The notes under the pieces were generated by a model. It saw only the letters and a program-made list of their open reading frames with translations, searched no databases and was not told the DNA's origin. A program made the translations under genes and the position numbers. From positions 1 to 64,000 of the forward strand of contig JAAYJQ010000024.1 in assembly GCA_012522855.1 (NCBI GenBank): a stretch of DNA of 64,000 bases, written 5' to 3'. Source of the stretch: Bacteroidales bacterium (GTDB lineage Bacteria; Bacteroidota; Bacteroidia; Bacteroidales; UBA932). Below are positions 34,866 to 41,961 of the stretch, one piece after another (within the stretch, counting starts at the first letter, position 1; every line of letters begins with the position of its first letter).

Positions 34866-36122
34866 ATGAGAATTGAAAGACCGGTCTATCTCGACAAGAT
34901 GATTCGCTCCAGAGGGAACGGATTCATAAAGATTATCACTGGACTTCGCCGTTGCGGCAAGTCATACCTCCTTAAATTCATCTTCCGTGATTACTTGCTG
35001 GAGGAAGGAGTTTCTGCTGATCATATTATTGTTATCGATCTAGAGGATAAGAGGCAGGCTGCATTTAAGGATCCTGATTATCTACTTGATCATGTCGATA
35101 ATGCGATAAAAGATGAGAATACTTATTTCATTCTCATCGATGAGGTCCAGGAGGTGAGAGATTTCGCGGCGGTCCTCTCTACACTGAACCTGAAGCCTAA
35201 TGCTGATTTATTCGTGACCGGGAGCAACTCGAAGTTTTTATCTTCTGACATTGCCACCGAGTTTCGAGGCAGGGGAGAGGATATCCCCATGCGCCCGCTC
35301 TCATTCAGCGAATTCCTTCCTGCATACAATGGCACGGAGAATGACGCCTGGCTCGATTATCTGACTTTCGGCGGACTGCCGCAAATCCTCCTGCAGGATG
35401 GAGAGGACAAGAAAGCGATGTTCCTCAGAAAGCTGTATCAGACTGTCTATCTGAAAGATATCTATGACCGTCACAAAATAGAATTCCCAGAAGAATTCGA
35501 GGAACTTGTCCGCGTCATGGCATCCGCGATTGGATCTCCGCTCAACCCCAACAAACTGGCAAATACCTTCAAGAGCCTCAAGCATATGAAGGGTTTGACC
35601 AACAAGACCATCTCGACTTATATGGGCTATCTCGATGACGCTTTCATGACGGAAAAGTCTGATCGATACGACGTGAAGGGTAAGAGTTACATTGCATCGC
35701 TTTCAAAATACTATTTCCAAGATTTGGGTCTAAGAAATGCCATCCTTTCCTTCCGGCAGAACGAAGAGAACCATATCATGGAGAACATCATCTATAACGA
35801 ACTACGCTACCGCGATTTCCTCGTTGATGTGGGGAACGTCACCATCCGTACCAAGGACGAGGAAGGCAAGCCCATACGTCTTTCGTTGGAAGTTGATTTC
35901 ATCGCCAATAAAGGGAGCAAGCGCTATTATGTCCAGTCTGCTTGGAGGATGCCCGATGCCGATAAGGTCGAGCAGGAGACCCGTTCTCTCCGTGAGATTG
36001 GCGACTCGTTCAAAAAGATCATCGTCACGGCGGACAACATCCGTCTCAGGCGGGATGAAAGCGGGATAGTTACCATTCCTGTGATTCAGTTCCTCAAGGA
36101 TTCCAACAGCCTTGACCTATAG
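34866..36122 (+). CDS. AAA ATPase with DUF4143 domain
   Basis: 418 residues from the ATG at 34866 (MRIERPVYLDKMIRSRGNG). The longer open frame upstream covers the promoter and is not coding. The AAA_14 domain has Walker A ITGLRRCGKSYLL near 26 and Walker B YFILIDEVQEV near 90, then TGSNSKFLSSDIATEFRGRG. DUF4143 covers about 190-400, with the PD-(D/E)XK-like tail LEVDFIANKGSKRYYVQ near 347. Members are common single-gene accessory ATPases in Bacteroidota with no settled function; nuclease-fold remnants suggest a nucleic-acid or toxin-type role. The gene with its own promoter is bracketed by 61-bp direct repeats, suggesting that it moved as a unit. Confidence 0.85.
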   Translation: MRIERPVYLDKMIRSRGNGFIKIITGLRRCGKSYLLKFIFRDYLLEEGVSADHIIVIDLEDKRQAAFKDPDYLLDHVDNAIKDENTYFILIDEVQEVRDFAAVLSTLNLKPNADLFVTGSNSKFLSSDIATEFRGRGEDIPMRPLSFSEFLPAYNGTENDAWLDYLTFGGLPQILLQDGEDKKAMFLRKLYQTVYLKDIYDRHKIEFPEEFEELVRVMASAIGSPLNPNKLANTFKSLKHMKGLTNKTISTYMGYLDDAFMTEKSDRYDVKGKSYIASLSKYYFQDLGLRNAILSFRQNEENHIMENIIYNELRYRDFLVDVGNVTIRTKDEEGKPIRLSLEVDFIANKGSKRYYVQSAWRMPDADKVEQETRSLREIGDSFKKIIVTADNIRLRRDESGIVTIPVIQFLKDSNSLDL

Positions 36123-36159
36123 AGATGTTTTCATCGCAATAACGTTATTAACGTTCTGC

Positions 36160-36220
36160 TGTTAACGGTAACTGCGAGTGCAGCATTTTGAGTAACAAGA
36201 GTACATCGTTTTCGGTAACA
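36160..36220. repeat. 61-bp direct repeat, right copy
   Basis: Right partner of 34647-34707, beginning 38 bases after the DUF4143 stop. Same orientation and spacing of conserved blocks; differences lie mainly in the 10-base and 5-base variable segments. Confidence 0.6.
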
Positions 36221-36374
36221 ACGCTACAACACCAGCAAAGTTGATTCAGTGTACTCACTTCTGCATACAGAATGTAAATTCCCGCACCTTTCCGGTAGGG
36301 GAGAAGGAACGGGAATATAGATGCGATGGCGCAACAAGTATAAGAACTCTCCTGCTGACATCCAGCGCTTTACA

Positions 36375-36785
36375 TCAGAAAGTCACCGAGGAGAATTCCC
36401 TTCCCAGGCTCCTGATCCCGGCGAGGATCTCCTCCTCCCGTTCGCGGGACGGTTTCTTGAACCCGTTGATATAGTTCCGGAGTAGAGTGGCGTTGATGCC
36501 CGTCTTCCGGGCGAAGCCGGAGATGTTGATCTCGGGGTGGGTGAGGAAGAACCGCTGCATAGGGGAGGGTTCCGCCTCGTCGTACAGGAAGCTCTCGAAG
36601 CTGACCTGCAGATCCACACGGTTCCAGAAGATGCCGTCGTAGACGAACCGGTAGTCGTTCCGGGTCTTGTCGTCAGCGTCCAGCAGATCCCTATACCACA
36701 GAAGGGATTGGCGGTAAGTCTTCCCGTCGTCCCCGAGGCCGTACAGCCATTCTCCGTCAAACCATATCTTGTTGATTTTAAACAT
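36375..36785 (-). CDS. DUF2442 protein with C-terminal helix-turn-helix
   Basis: 136 residues. The N-terminal 75 residues are DUF2442 (INKIWFDGEWLYGLGDDGKTYRQSLLWYRDLL, then FWNRVDLQVSFESFLYD). The last 55 residues form a small helix-turn-helix (INISGFARKTGINATLLRNYINGFKKPSREREEEI). DUF2442 genes recur next to DUF4160 genes in a pair thought to be toxin-antitoxin-like, with DUF2442 as the regulatory or antidote partner. Its ATG overlaps the end of the DUF4160 gene by eight bases. Function not established. Confidence 0.82.
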   Translation of the reverse strand: MFKINKIWFDGEWLYGLGDDGKTYRQSLLWYRDLLDADDKTRNDYRFVYDGIFWNRVDLQVSFESFLYDEAEPSPMQRFFLTHPEINISGFARKTGINATLLRNYINGFKKPSREREEEILAGIRSLGREFSSVTF

Positions 36786-37030
36786 TTTTATTGAAGTATT
36801 TGATCCAAGCGTTCACGATGATGTCCGTGTTGTCGTCGATTACGGTGCGTATCTTCTTCATGTCCAGCGTCTTGATGTTTTTTGCTTTCGGAGAGCGAGA
36901 ATGTCTTCGTTTCCTCGTCGTAGGCGAACTTAGCGAACCCGTCGTTTCCAGCGACGTGGACGTGGATGGGCTCATGCTCCTTGCTGTAGAAGTAGAAGAC
37001 GAAGCCAAAAAATCTGAACAACTCAGGCAT
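36778..37030 (-). pseudogene. DUF4160 gene with a one-base frameshift
   Basis: From the ATG at 37030 the frame gives MPELFRFFGFVFYFYSKEHE, then HVHVAGNDGFAKFAYDEETKTFSLSESK, a clear DUF4160 start. It then leaves the family pattern at a run of six A (minus strand, about 36880). Removing one A restores NIKTLDMKKIRTVIDDNTDI and WIKYFNKNV up to the stop at 36778, the normal C-terminus. As written the gene is broken; a sequencing error or slippage in the A-run could also explain it. It is the probable partner of the DUF2442 gene that overlaps its end. Confidence 0.72.
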
Positions 37031-37448
37031 ATCCTTATTCTTTTTACAAATATGGGAATTATATTTGATACCTACAATGCTTATGTAAGAAAATGTTTCC
37101 GGCAGGGGTTCCGGACAGTTCGGCGTGACGATGAACCGGTACCTGATCAAGGATGACAACCTAAGCGGCTACAAACTGAACCCTGAATGTATGGAGCCGG
37201 TCAAGCGGTGCTGATGGGACGACTACAACGGAGACAGGTACACGTTTTTCCCGAAGGTGTCCGGCCTGAGGGGCTGGCTGGATCTAGCGCTGAGCAGACC
37301 TTCTTGTCGATTTGGCCCTGCAGTGCAGGGGAATCAATTACGTTTTAGAATTCACCTCCGTCATAGCCGAATTTCGGAGGGCGTCCGTCAAGGGATTGTA
37401 AAGAGATATCCCTGACATTTCAGACGTGTTTTGCTTTCCCGAATATTA
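37031..37448. other. intergenic with decayed coding remnant
   Basis: A plus-strand segment at about 37110-37310 reads FGVTMNRYLIKDDNLSGYKL and, after an in-frame TGA, WDDYNGDRYTFFPKVSGLRGWLDLAL. This looks like one real protein with a nonsense change and no start. I do not recognise the family. The last 20-30 bases before 37449 (GTTTTGCTTTCCCGAATATT) are identical to those before the second repeat array. Confidence 0.35.
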
Positions 37449-37741
37449 TCGCGTACGACAGTAGGCCCTGGACGACGTTGCAGGCGGGTTCCGTGTTCAT
37501 CACCCCCTTTGTACGGACCGGGGTCGCGTACGGCATCATGCCCTGGACGACGTTGCAGGCTGGTTCGGTGTTCGTCACCCCCCTTGCACGGACCGGGGTC
37601 GCGTACGACAGTAGGCTTGCACGACGTTCCAGGCTGGTTCGGTGTCCGTCACCCCCTTTGTACAGACCGGGGTCGCGTACGGCAGCAGGCCTTAGACGAC
37701 GTTGCAGGCGGGTTCGGTGTCCGTCACCCCCCTTGTATAAC
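37449..37741. repeat. tandem array 1: four 75-bp units
   Basis: Units begin TCGCGTACG at 37449, 37524, 37599 and 37673. The first two are exactly 75 bases, the third 74 by one deletion, and the fourth breaks off at 37741. Each ends CGGACCGGGG or a variant and contains a GGACGACGTTGCAGG core. There are no spacers, so this is not a CRISPR array. On the minus strand the 75-base period gives a repeated 25-residue reading (NVVQGILPYATPVRTKGV...), which is a side effect of period length or an odd repeat protein. Copies 1 and 2 match copies 1 and 2 of the array at 39106 in order. Confidence 0.8.
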
Positions 37742-38151
37742 GGATTGTTTATAAGATAGATTCATAGAATATTCACGATTTATGAATTGCGAATATATCT
37801 TGCAATTACCAAAATAAATTGCTGTTGCTCTATCATTCACAATATTCCTTGATATTCTATAGGGATTCCAACTGAATATTTGAGAGATGCACTAGAGAAC
37901 CTATGCTTCATTTTATGAATGATGAAGTTGTAGTAAGTGAAGAATAAACGGAGAACAATCTTGATACTCCTCGCGATTTGGCTATATGACAGTATTTTAT
38001 TCGACAATTCTTCAGTCTTTTTCGTAACTTTACTAAAATTAGGGTGAAGTAGGTGCATTTAGGATTCATATTATATTTTTCGTTAATTTTAATGTTCTAT
38101 AGTATTGTGTGGTAGAGTCTTTGCCCGATTCATTAATAATTATGATTGAAT
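37742..38151. other. intergenic, AT-rich
   Basis: About 400 bases of AT-rich sequence between the repeat array and the GDPD gene. I see no gene, no clear -33/-7 pair and no RNA. Confidence 0.3.
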
Positions 38152-38223
38152 ATGGCAAAATTGATTACTATTATCGGTTCGGGAATGATGGGCTCAGCCC
38201 TGGCATTCCCATCTCCCGTGGGA
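38152..38223 (+). pseudogene. N-terminal fragment resembling NAD-dependent glycerol-3-phosphate dehydrogenase
   Basis: MAKLITIIGSGMMGSALAFP matches the Rossmann start (GxGxxGxAxAFP) of GpsA-like glycerol-3-phosphate dehydrogenases. After about 24 codons the similarity ends and the frame runs into the signal peptide of the GDPD gene. The other frame (GTTSHSIKQDKYD) may continue it for a few residues. It is too short to function. The match to a G3P enzyme just before a G3P-releasing phosphodiesterase is suggestive but could be chance. Confidence 0.4.
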
Positions 38224-38253
38224 CGACTTCACATTCGATTAAACAAGATAAAT

Positions 38254-39069
38254 ATGACCAGAAGAATTTTGACCATTATTGTAATGCTCTTCATCTGTGC
38301 GCTTTCATCAAGCGGACAGATAAAGATCGTCGGGCACAGGGGTGTACGTCATAACACTCCTGATGCTCCAGAGACAAGGTATTATGAGAATACGATCCCT
38401 GCGCTGGAATTCAGCCAGAGTCTTGGGATTTATGCCGCTGAATTCGATGTTCAGCTGACTTCTGACGAGAAGATCATCGTTTTTCATGGACCTACAGTTC
38501 CGGGACTCGGAATGAGTATTCAAAAGATTACGTTCGATGAGGCCAGGGCAGTAGTCCTTCCGGGCGGCTCGCATATGCCAACCATCGAGGAGTATTTCGA
38601 GCAGGCGAAAATGCACCCGGAGACAAAGATCATCTGCGAGATCAAGAAGCAGTCCACTCCGGAAAGGGAGACGAAGGCTGTCGAGCAGGTCATGGATGCG
38701 GTCCGCAGAATGAATATGCAGTCACAGATTGAATACACCACTTTTAGCGACTGGATGGCTCAGGAATTCCACCGCATTGATCCAAATGCGAAGGTTCTTT
38801 TCCTCGAAGACGGCGTATTTGTTCATGACCCTGACTATTGCAAGTCAAGAGGCTATGATGCCATCTCTTACGATATGAATGGGCTGATGAATCATCCTGA
38901 TTACGTTAAGAGAGCCCATGAACTCGGAATGGAAGTCACGCTATGGGTTGTCAACGATTATGAGGTGGTGGACTGGGCAATCAGACATGGCGTTGATTAT
39001 GTGTCATCCGATCACCCGGAGTTAATTAAGAAGTATGTGGAGGGACTTAGTAATTTTCCGTTGAGATAA
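38254..39069 (+). CDS. exported glycerophosphodiester phosphodiesterase
   Basis: 271 residues from the ATG at 38254, which begins a clean signal peptide (MTRRILTIIVMLFICALSSSGQ). Frames further up fuse it to the dehydrogenase-like fragment and are rejected. GDPD motifs: IVGHRGVRHNTPDAPETRYYENTIPALEFS (HR and ENT), AAEFDVQLTSDEKIIVFHGPTV (ExD and the catalytic second His), and CEIKKQ near 125, ending with WVVNDYEVVDWAIRHGVDYVSSDHPEL. The enzyme hydrolyses glycerophosphodiesters to glycerol-3-phosphate and an alcohol in the periplasm. It is the only intact gene between the two 75-bp arrays. Confidence 0.9.
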   Translation: MTRRILTIIVMLFICALSSSGQIKIVGHRGVRHNTPDAPETRYYENTIPALEFSQSLGIYAAEFDVQLTSDEKIIVFHGPTVPGLGMSIQKITFDEARAVVLPGGSHMPTIEEYFEQAKMHPETKIICEIKKQSTPERETKAVEQVMDAVRRMNMQSQIEYTTFSDWMAQEFHRIDPNAKVLFLEDGVFVHDPDYCKSRGYDAISYDMNGLMNHPDYVKRAHELGMEVTLWVVNDYEVVDWAIRHGVDYVSSDHPELIKKYVEGLSNFPLR

Positions 39070-39105
39070 TCATTCCCCGGAGAAGTTTTGCTTTCCCGAA
39101 TATTA

Positions 39106-39312
39106 TCGCGTACGGCAGTATGCCCTGGACGACGTTGCAGGCGGGTTCCGTGTTCGTCACCCCCTTTGTACGGACCGGGGTCGCGTACGGCAGTATGCCC
39201 TGGACGACGTTGCAGGCTGGTTCGGTGTCCGTCACCCCCCTTGCACAGACCGGGGTCGCGTACGGCAGTAGGCCCTGGACGATGTTGCAAGTGGGTTTAG
39301 TGTTCGTCACCC
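39106..39312. repeat. tandem array 2: three 75-bp units
   Basis: Units start at 39106, 39181 and 39256. The first two are exactly 75 bases, and the third diverges and ends near 39312, next to the mnmE stop. It has the same orientation as array 1 and the same 29-base lead-in (GTTTTGCTTTCCCGAATATT...). Unit-by-unit differences (GGGTTCC then TGGTTCG; TTTGTAC then CTTGCAC) follow the same order as in array 1, so one array is a copy of the other. Confidence 0.8.
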
Positions 39313-39322
39313 TGAAACTACT

Positions 39323-40735
39323 TCATTTCCCTATACAAAACCTTTCAAAAATCCTTCCCAAGATCTCATCATCGGTGACCTCACCAAGGATGGATCCCAG
39401 GTGGTAGTTGGCCTGGCGGAGGTCTTCGGCGACGAGGTCGGAAGGGAGGCCGGAGGCGAGGGCGGCGCGCGCTGCTTCGAGGGCCTTTCCGGCTTTCCGG
39501 AGGGCTTCGTAATGCCGGAGATTGGTCACGATGGTCTCGTCGGACTCCGCGGAAAGGCCTTTCTGGCTCTCGATCAGCAGGTCTTTGAGCATTTCGATGC
39601 CGGATCCCGTCTTGGCAGAGATATGCATCATAACTGACTTATTTCCAGCGATTGAAACATTATTGTAACCATCTATAACATTTATGTTATCGCTCAAAAG
39701 GTCCGCTTTATTCAGCAGAATCATCAACATTTGATGCCCGAAATCAACCTTGGACACGATGTCCGTAATCACCGCTTCATTCTCCTCCTCGGGACGCGAC
39801 AAATCCAGCACCGCCAGCACAACCGAGGCCTCCGAAAGCTTCCGATACGAGCGGTCAATCCCCATACTCTCCACAGAATCCGAGGTCTCCCGCAGTCCGG
39901 CGGTGTCGATGAACCGGAACAGAATCCCGCCGAGGGTCAGCGTCTCTTCCACGGTGTCGCGCGTCGTTCCGGCCACATCGGAGACCAGGGCGCGGTCATC
40001 CTCCAGCAGGGCGTTCAGCAGGGTGCTCTTCCCGGAATTCACGGCTCCGACAATCGCGACCGGAACCCCGTTCCGGAGCGCGTTTCCGTAGCGGAAGGAT
40101 TCCGTAAGCCGATTGATCCGGGAGAGGGTCGCGTCGATCAAGCCCAGCAGTTTCGGCCGATCCGCGAATTCTACATCTTCTTCCGAAAAATCCAATTCCA
40201 GTTCCAGCAGGGAAGTCATCTCGACCAGCCGCTCCCGCAGATCTTTCAGATGGGAAGAATATCCACCCCGCAACTGGTTTTGAGCGACCCGCAGCGAACT
40301 TTCAGTTTTGGATAAGATAACGTCTGCAACGGCTTCTGCTTGAGCCAAATCCAATTTTCCGTTTACAAAGGCCCGACGGGTAAACTCACCGGGATCCGCA
40401 GGACGGACACCCGCTTCGCAGAGCAACCGCAGAATCTCCGAAGAGATATAGGGTGAGGCATGGCAAGATATTTCCGCGGAATCTTCGCCGGTGTAGGAGT
40501 GCGGCGCCCGGAACACCGACACCAGCACCTCGTCCACAACAGCTCCGTTCCGGAAGATCGTTCCGTATTTGATGGTCTGCGCCGGAGCGGAAGCCACCGT
40601 GCCGCGACGGAAGGTAACCACCCTATCCACAGCAGCCAGCGCATCCGTGCCGGACACCCGGATTACGGTAATCGCGCCCGTTCCCGGCAGGGTCGCGGTC
40701 GCAGCGATCGTATCTTCGAATCTGCTTATATCCAT
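39323..40735 (-). CDS. mnmE: tRNA modification GTPase MnmE
   Basis: 470 residues from MDISRFEDTIAATATLPG (three codons further up is another ATG). The N-terminal formyl-THF domain includes PGEFTRRAFVNGKLDLAQAEAVADVI. The inserted G domain has GAVNSGKSTLLNALL (G1; Val-Asn replaces the more usual pattern but GKST is intact), DVAGTTRDTVEE (G2), DTAGLRET (G3) and LNKADLL (G4). The essential C-terminal FCIGK is present. With MnmG it installs the carboxymethylaminomethyl group on U34 of tRNAs. It is divergent from carAB; first core gene right of the accessory region. Confidence 0.96.
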   Translation of the reverse strand: MDISRFEDTIAATATLPGTGAITVIRVSGTDALAAVDRVVTFRRGTVASAPAQTIKYGTIFRNGAVVDEVLVSVFRAPHSYTGEDSAEISCHASPYISSEILRLLCEAGVRPADPGEFTRRAFVNGKLDLAQAEAVADVILSKTESSLRVAQNQLRGGYSSHLKDLRERLVEMTSLLELELDFSEEDVEFADRPKLLGLIDATLSRINRLTESFRYGNALRNGVPVAIVGAVNSGKSTLLNALLEDDRALVSDVAGTTRDTVEETLTLGGILFRFIDTAGLRETSDSVESMGIDRSYRKLSEASVVLAVLDLSRPEEENEAVITDIVSKVDFGHQMLMILLNKADLLSDNINVIDGYNNVSIAGNKSVMMHISAKTGSGIEMLKDLLIESQKGLSAESDETIVTNLRHYEALRKAGKALEAARAALASGLPSDLVAEDLRQANYHLGSILGEVTDDEILGRIFERFCIGK

Positions 40736-40773
40736 ATTCCTCAATTTACCTTACGAAGTTACGATTTTTTGTT

Positions 40774-40781
40774 TAACTTTG
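40774..40781 (+). promoter_or_regulatory. -7 box of the carAB promoter
   Basis: TAACTTTG matches TAnnTTTG; no TTTG at 19-21 bases upstream. Transcription from here would start near 40788 and give a leader of nearly 100 bases before carA. Confidence 0.5.
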
Positions 40782-40803
40782 CAGGAGCAAAATCCCAAGG
40801 ACA

Positions 40804-40824
40804 ATGACCCTTAACTCAAAATAA
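40804..40824 (+). CDS. possible carAB leader peptide (MTLNSK)
   Basis: A six-codon frame with its own ATG and TAA, starting about 16 bases into the predicted leader and ending nine bases before the terminator hairpin. Its position suits attenuation control, but a frame this short can occur by chance. There is no run of control codons. Confidence 0.3.
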   Translation: MTLNSK

Positions 40825-40832
40825 ACCGAATT

Positions 40833-40867
40833 AGACCGTTTCATCCACGATGGAATGGTCTTTTTTT
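40833..40867 (+). terminator. intrinsic terminator in the carA leader (attenuator candidate)
   Basis: Bases 40833-40861 fold into a 13-bp stem (two G-U pairs) with a 3-base loop, starting AGACC and ending GGTCT, immediately followed by a T-run to 40867. The carA ATG is 17 bases further. Since no rightward gene ends here, a terminator between promoter and carA points to transcription attenuation of the pyrimidine/arginine entry step. No competing antiterminator arm is obvious by eye. Confidence 0.65.
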
Positions 40868-40884
40868 AACAAGACGAACTTGCC

Positions 40885-41961
40885 ATGTACGAAAGAATCG
40901 GTGCAACCCTGAAGCTGGAGAACGGAATGGAATTCCGCGGATGGTCTTTCGGCTGGAACGGGCCCTGTGACGGGGAGGTGGTCTTCTCCAACGCCATGGT
41001 CGGCTATCCCGAAAGCCTCACAGACCCGTCCTATTCCGGACAGATTCTCTGCGTAACCTACCCGCTTATAGGTAATTATGGTGTTCCGCTTGAAGGATCG
41101 GATGAATACGGAATCTCGCGGAATTTCGAGTCGGAACGCATTTGGGTGCGCGGCCTCGTGATCAGCGAATGTTCCTTCGACTACAGCCATTGGGATGCGG
41201 TGAAGAGCCTGGACGAGTGGCTGAAGGAGCAGAAGATCCCGGGCATATTCGGAATCGACACCCGGGCGGTCACCCAACTCCTCCGCGACAAGGGGTCGAT
41301 GCTGGGAATGATCGTCCCCGACGGGACGAAGAAGGATTTCCCGGTCGACGATCCGAATCTCGAGAACCAGATCGACATCGCGAGCTGCAAGGAGATCATC
41401 GAATACGGCAACGGCTCCAAGACTGTCGTGCTGGTGGACTGCGGTGTCAAGCACAACATCCTCCGCGGCCTCGTGGCGCTGGGCGTGAAACTCATACGCG
41501 TGCCCTGGAACTTCGATTTCAACACCTTGGAATATGACGGACTCTTCCTCTCGAACGGCCCCGGAAATCCGAAGTTCTGCAACATCACCGTCGCCAACCT
41601 GCGCAAGGCAATGGAAGGCGACAAGCCGATCCTCGGCGTCTGTATGGGCAACCAACTGCTCGCACGGGCGGCCGGCGCCAATACATTCAAACTGAAATAC
41701 GGCCACCGGAGCCATAACCAGCCGGTGCGCATGATCGGCACCAACCGGTGCTTCATCACCTCCCAGAACCACGGATTCGCCGTGGACGAAAAGAGCCTCG
41801 ACGCGGATTGGGAGCCCTGGTTCGTGAATATGAACGACGGGACGAACGAGGGGATCCGGCACAAGTCCAAGCCTTTCTGCTCCGTGCAGTTCCTGCCCCA
41901 AATCTCCGGCGGTCCGACCGATACGGCTTTTCTCCTTGACGAATTCATCAGCAAATTATGA
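40885..41961 (+). CDS. carA: carbamoyl-phosphate synthase small subunit, glutaminase triad altered
   Basis: 358 residues, full length. The N-terminal CPSase_sm domain includes MVGYPESLTDPSYSGQ. The class I amidotransferase domain follows from about 175. The nucleophile Cys is at 253 in GVCMGNQLL, and SQNHG is kept. But the motif that carries the catalytic His and Glu (FHPEAxxGPTD in relatives) reads F-L-P-Q-I-S-G-G-P-T-D, with Leu337 and Gln339 (CTG and CAA). Loss of the His is known to abolish glutamine hydrolysis in E. coli CarA, so this subunit probably cannot feed ammonia from glutamine. Its stop overlaps the carB start (ATGA), so the pair is intact as an operon. Confidence 0.93.
   Translation: MYERIGATLKLENGMEFRGWSFGWNGPCDGEVVFSNAMVGYPESLTDPSYSGQILCVTYPLIGNYGVPLEGSDEYGISRNFESERIWVRGLVISECSFDYSHWDAVKSLDEWLKEQKIPGIFGIDTRAVTQLLRDKGSMLGMIVPDGTKKDFPVDDPNLENQIDIASCKEIIEYGNGSKTVVLVDCGVKHNILRGLVALGVKLIRVPWNFDFNTLEYDGLFLSNGPGNPKFCNITVANLRKAMEGDKPILGVCMGNQLLARAAGANTFKLKYGHRSHNQPVRMIGTNRCFITSQNHGFAVDEKSLDADWEPWFVNMNDGTNEGIRHKSKPFCSVQFLPQISGGPTDTAFLLDEFISKL

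Noticed and set aside
39047..39310. Minus-strand gene made of 25-residue repeats over array 2
   Set aside because: The repeated reading results from a period divisible by three. Array 1 has a one-base deletion that breaks it, and there is no promoter, signal or known family.
37449..39312. CRISPR arrays
   Set aside because: The 75-bp units follow each other without unique spacers, there are no cas genes nearby, and units vary along their whole length.
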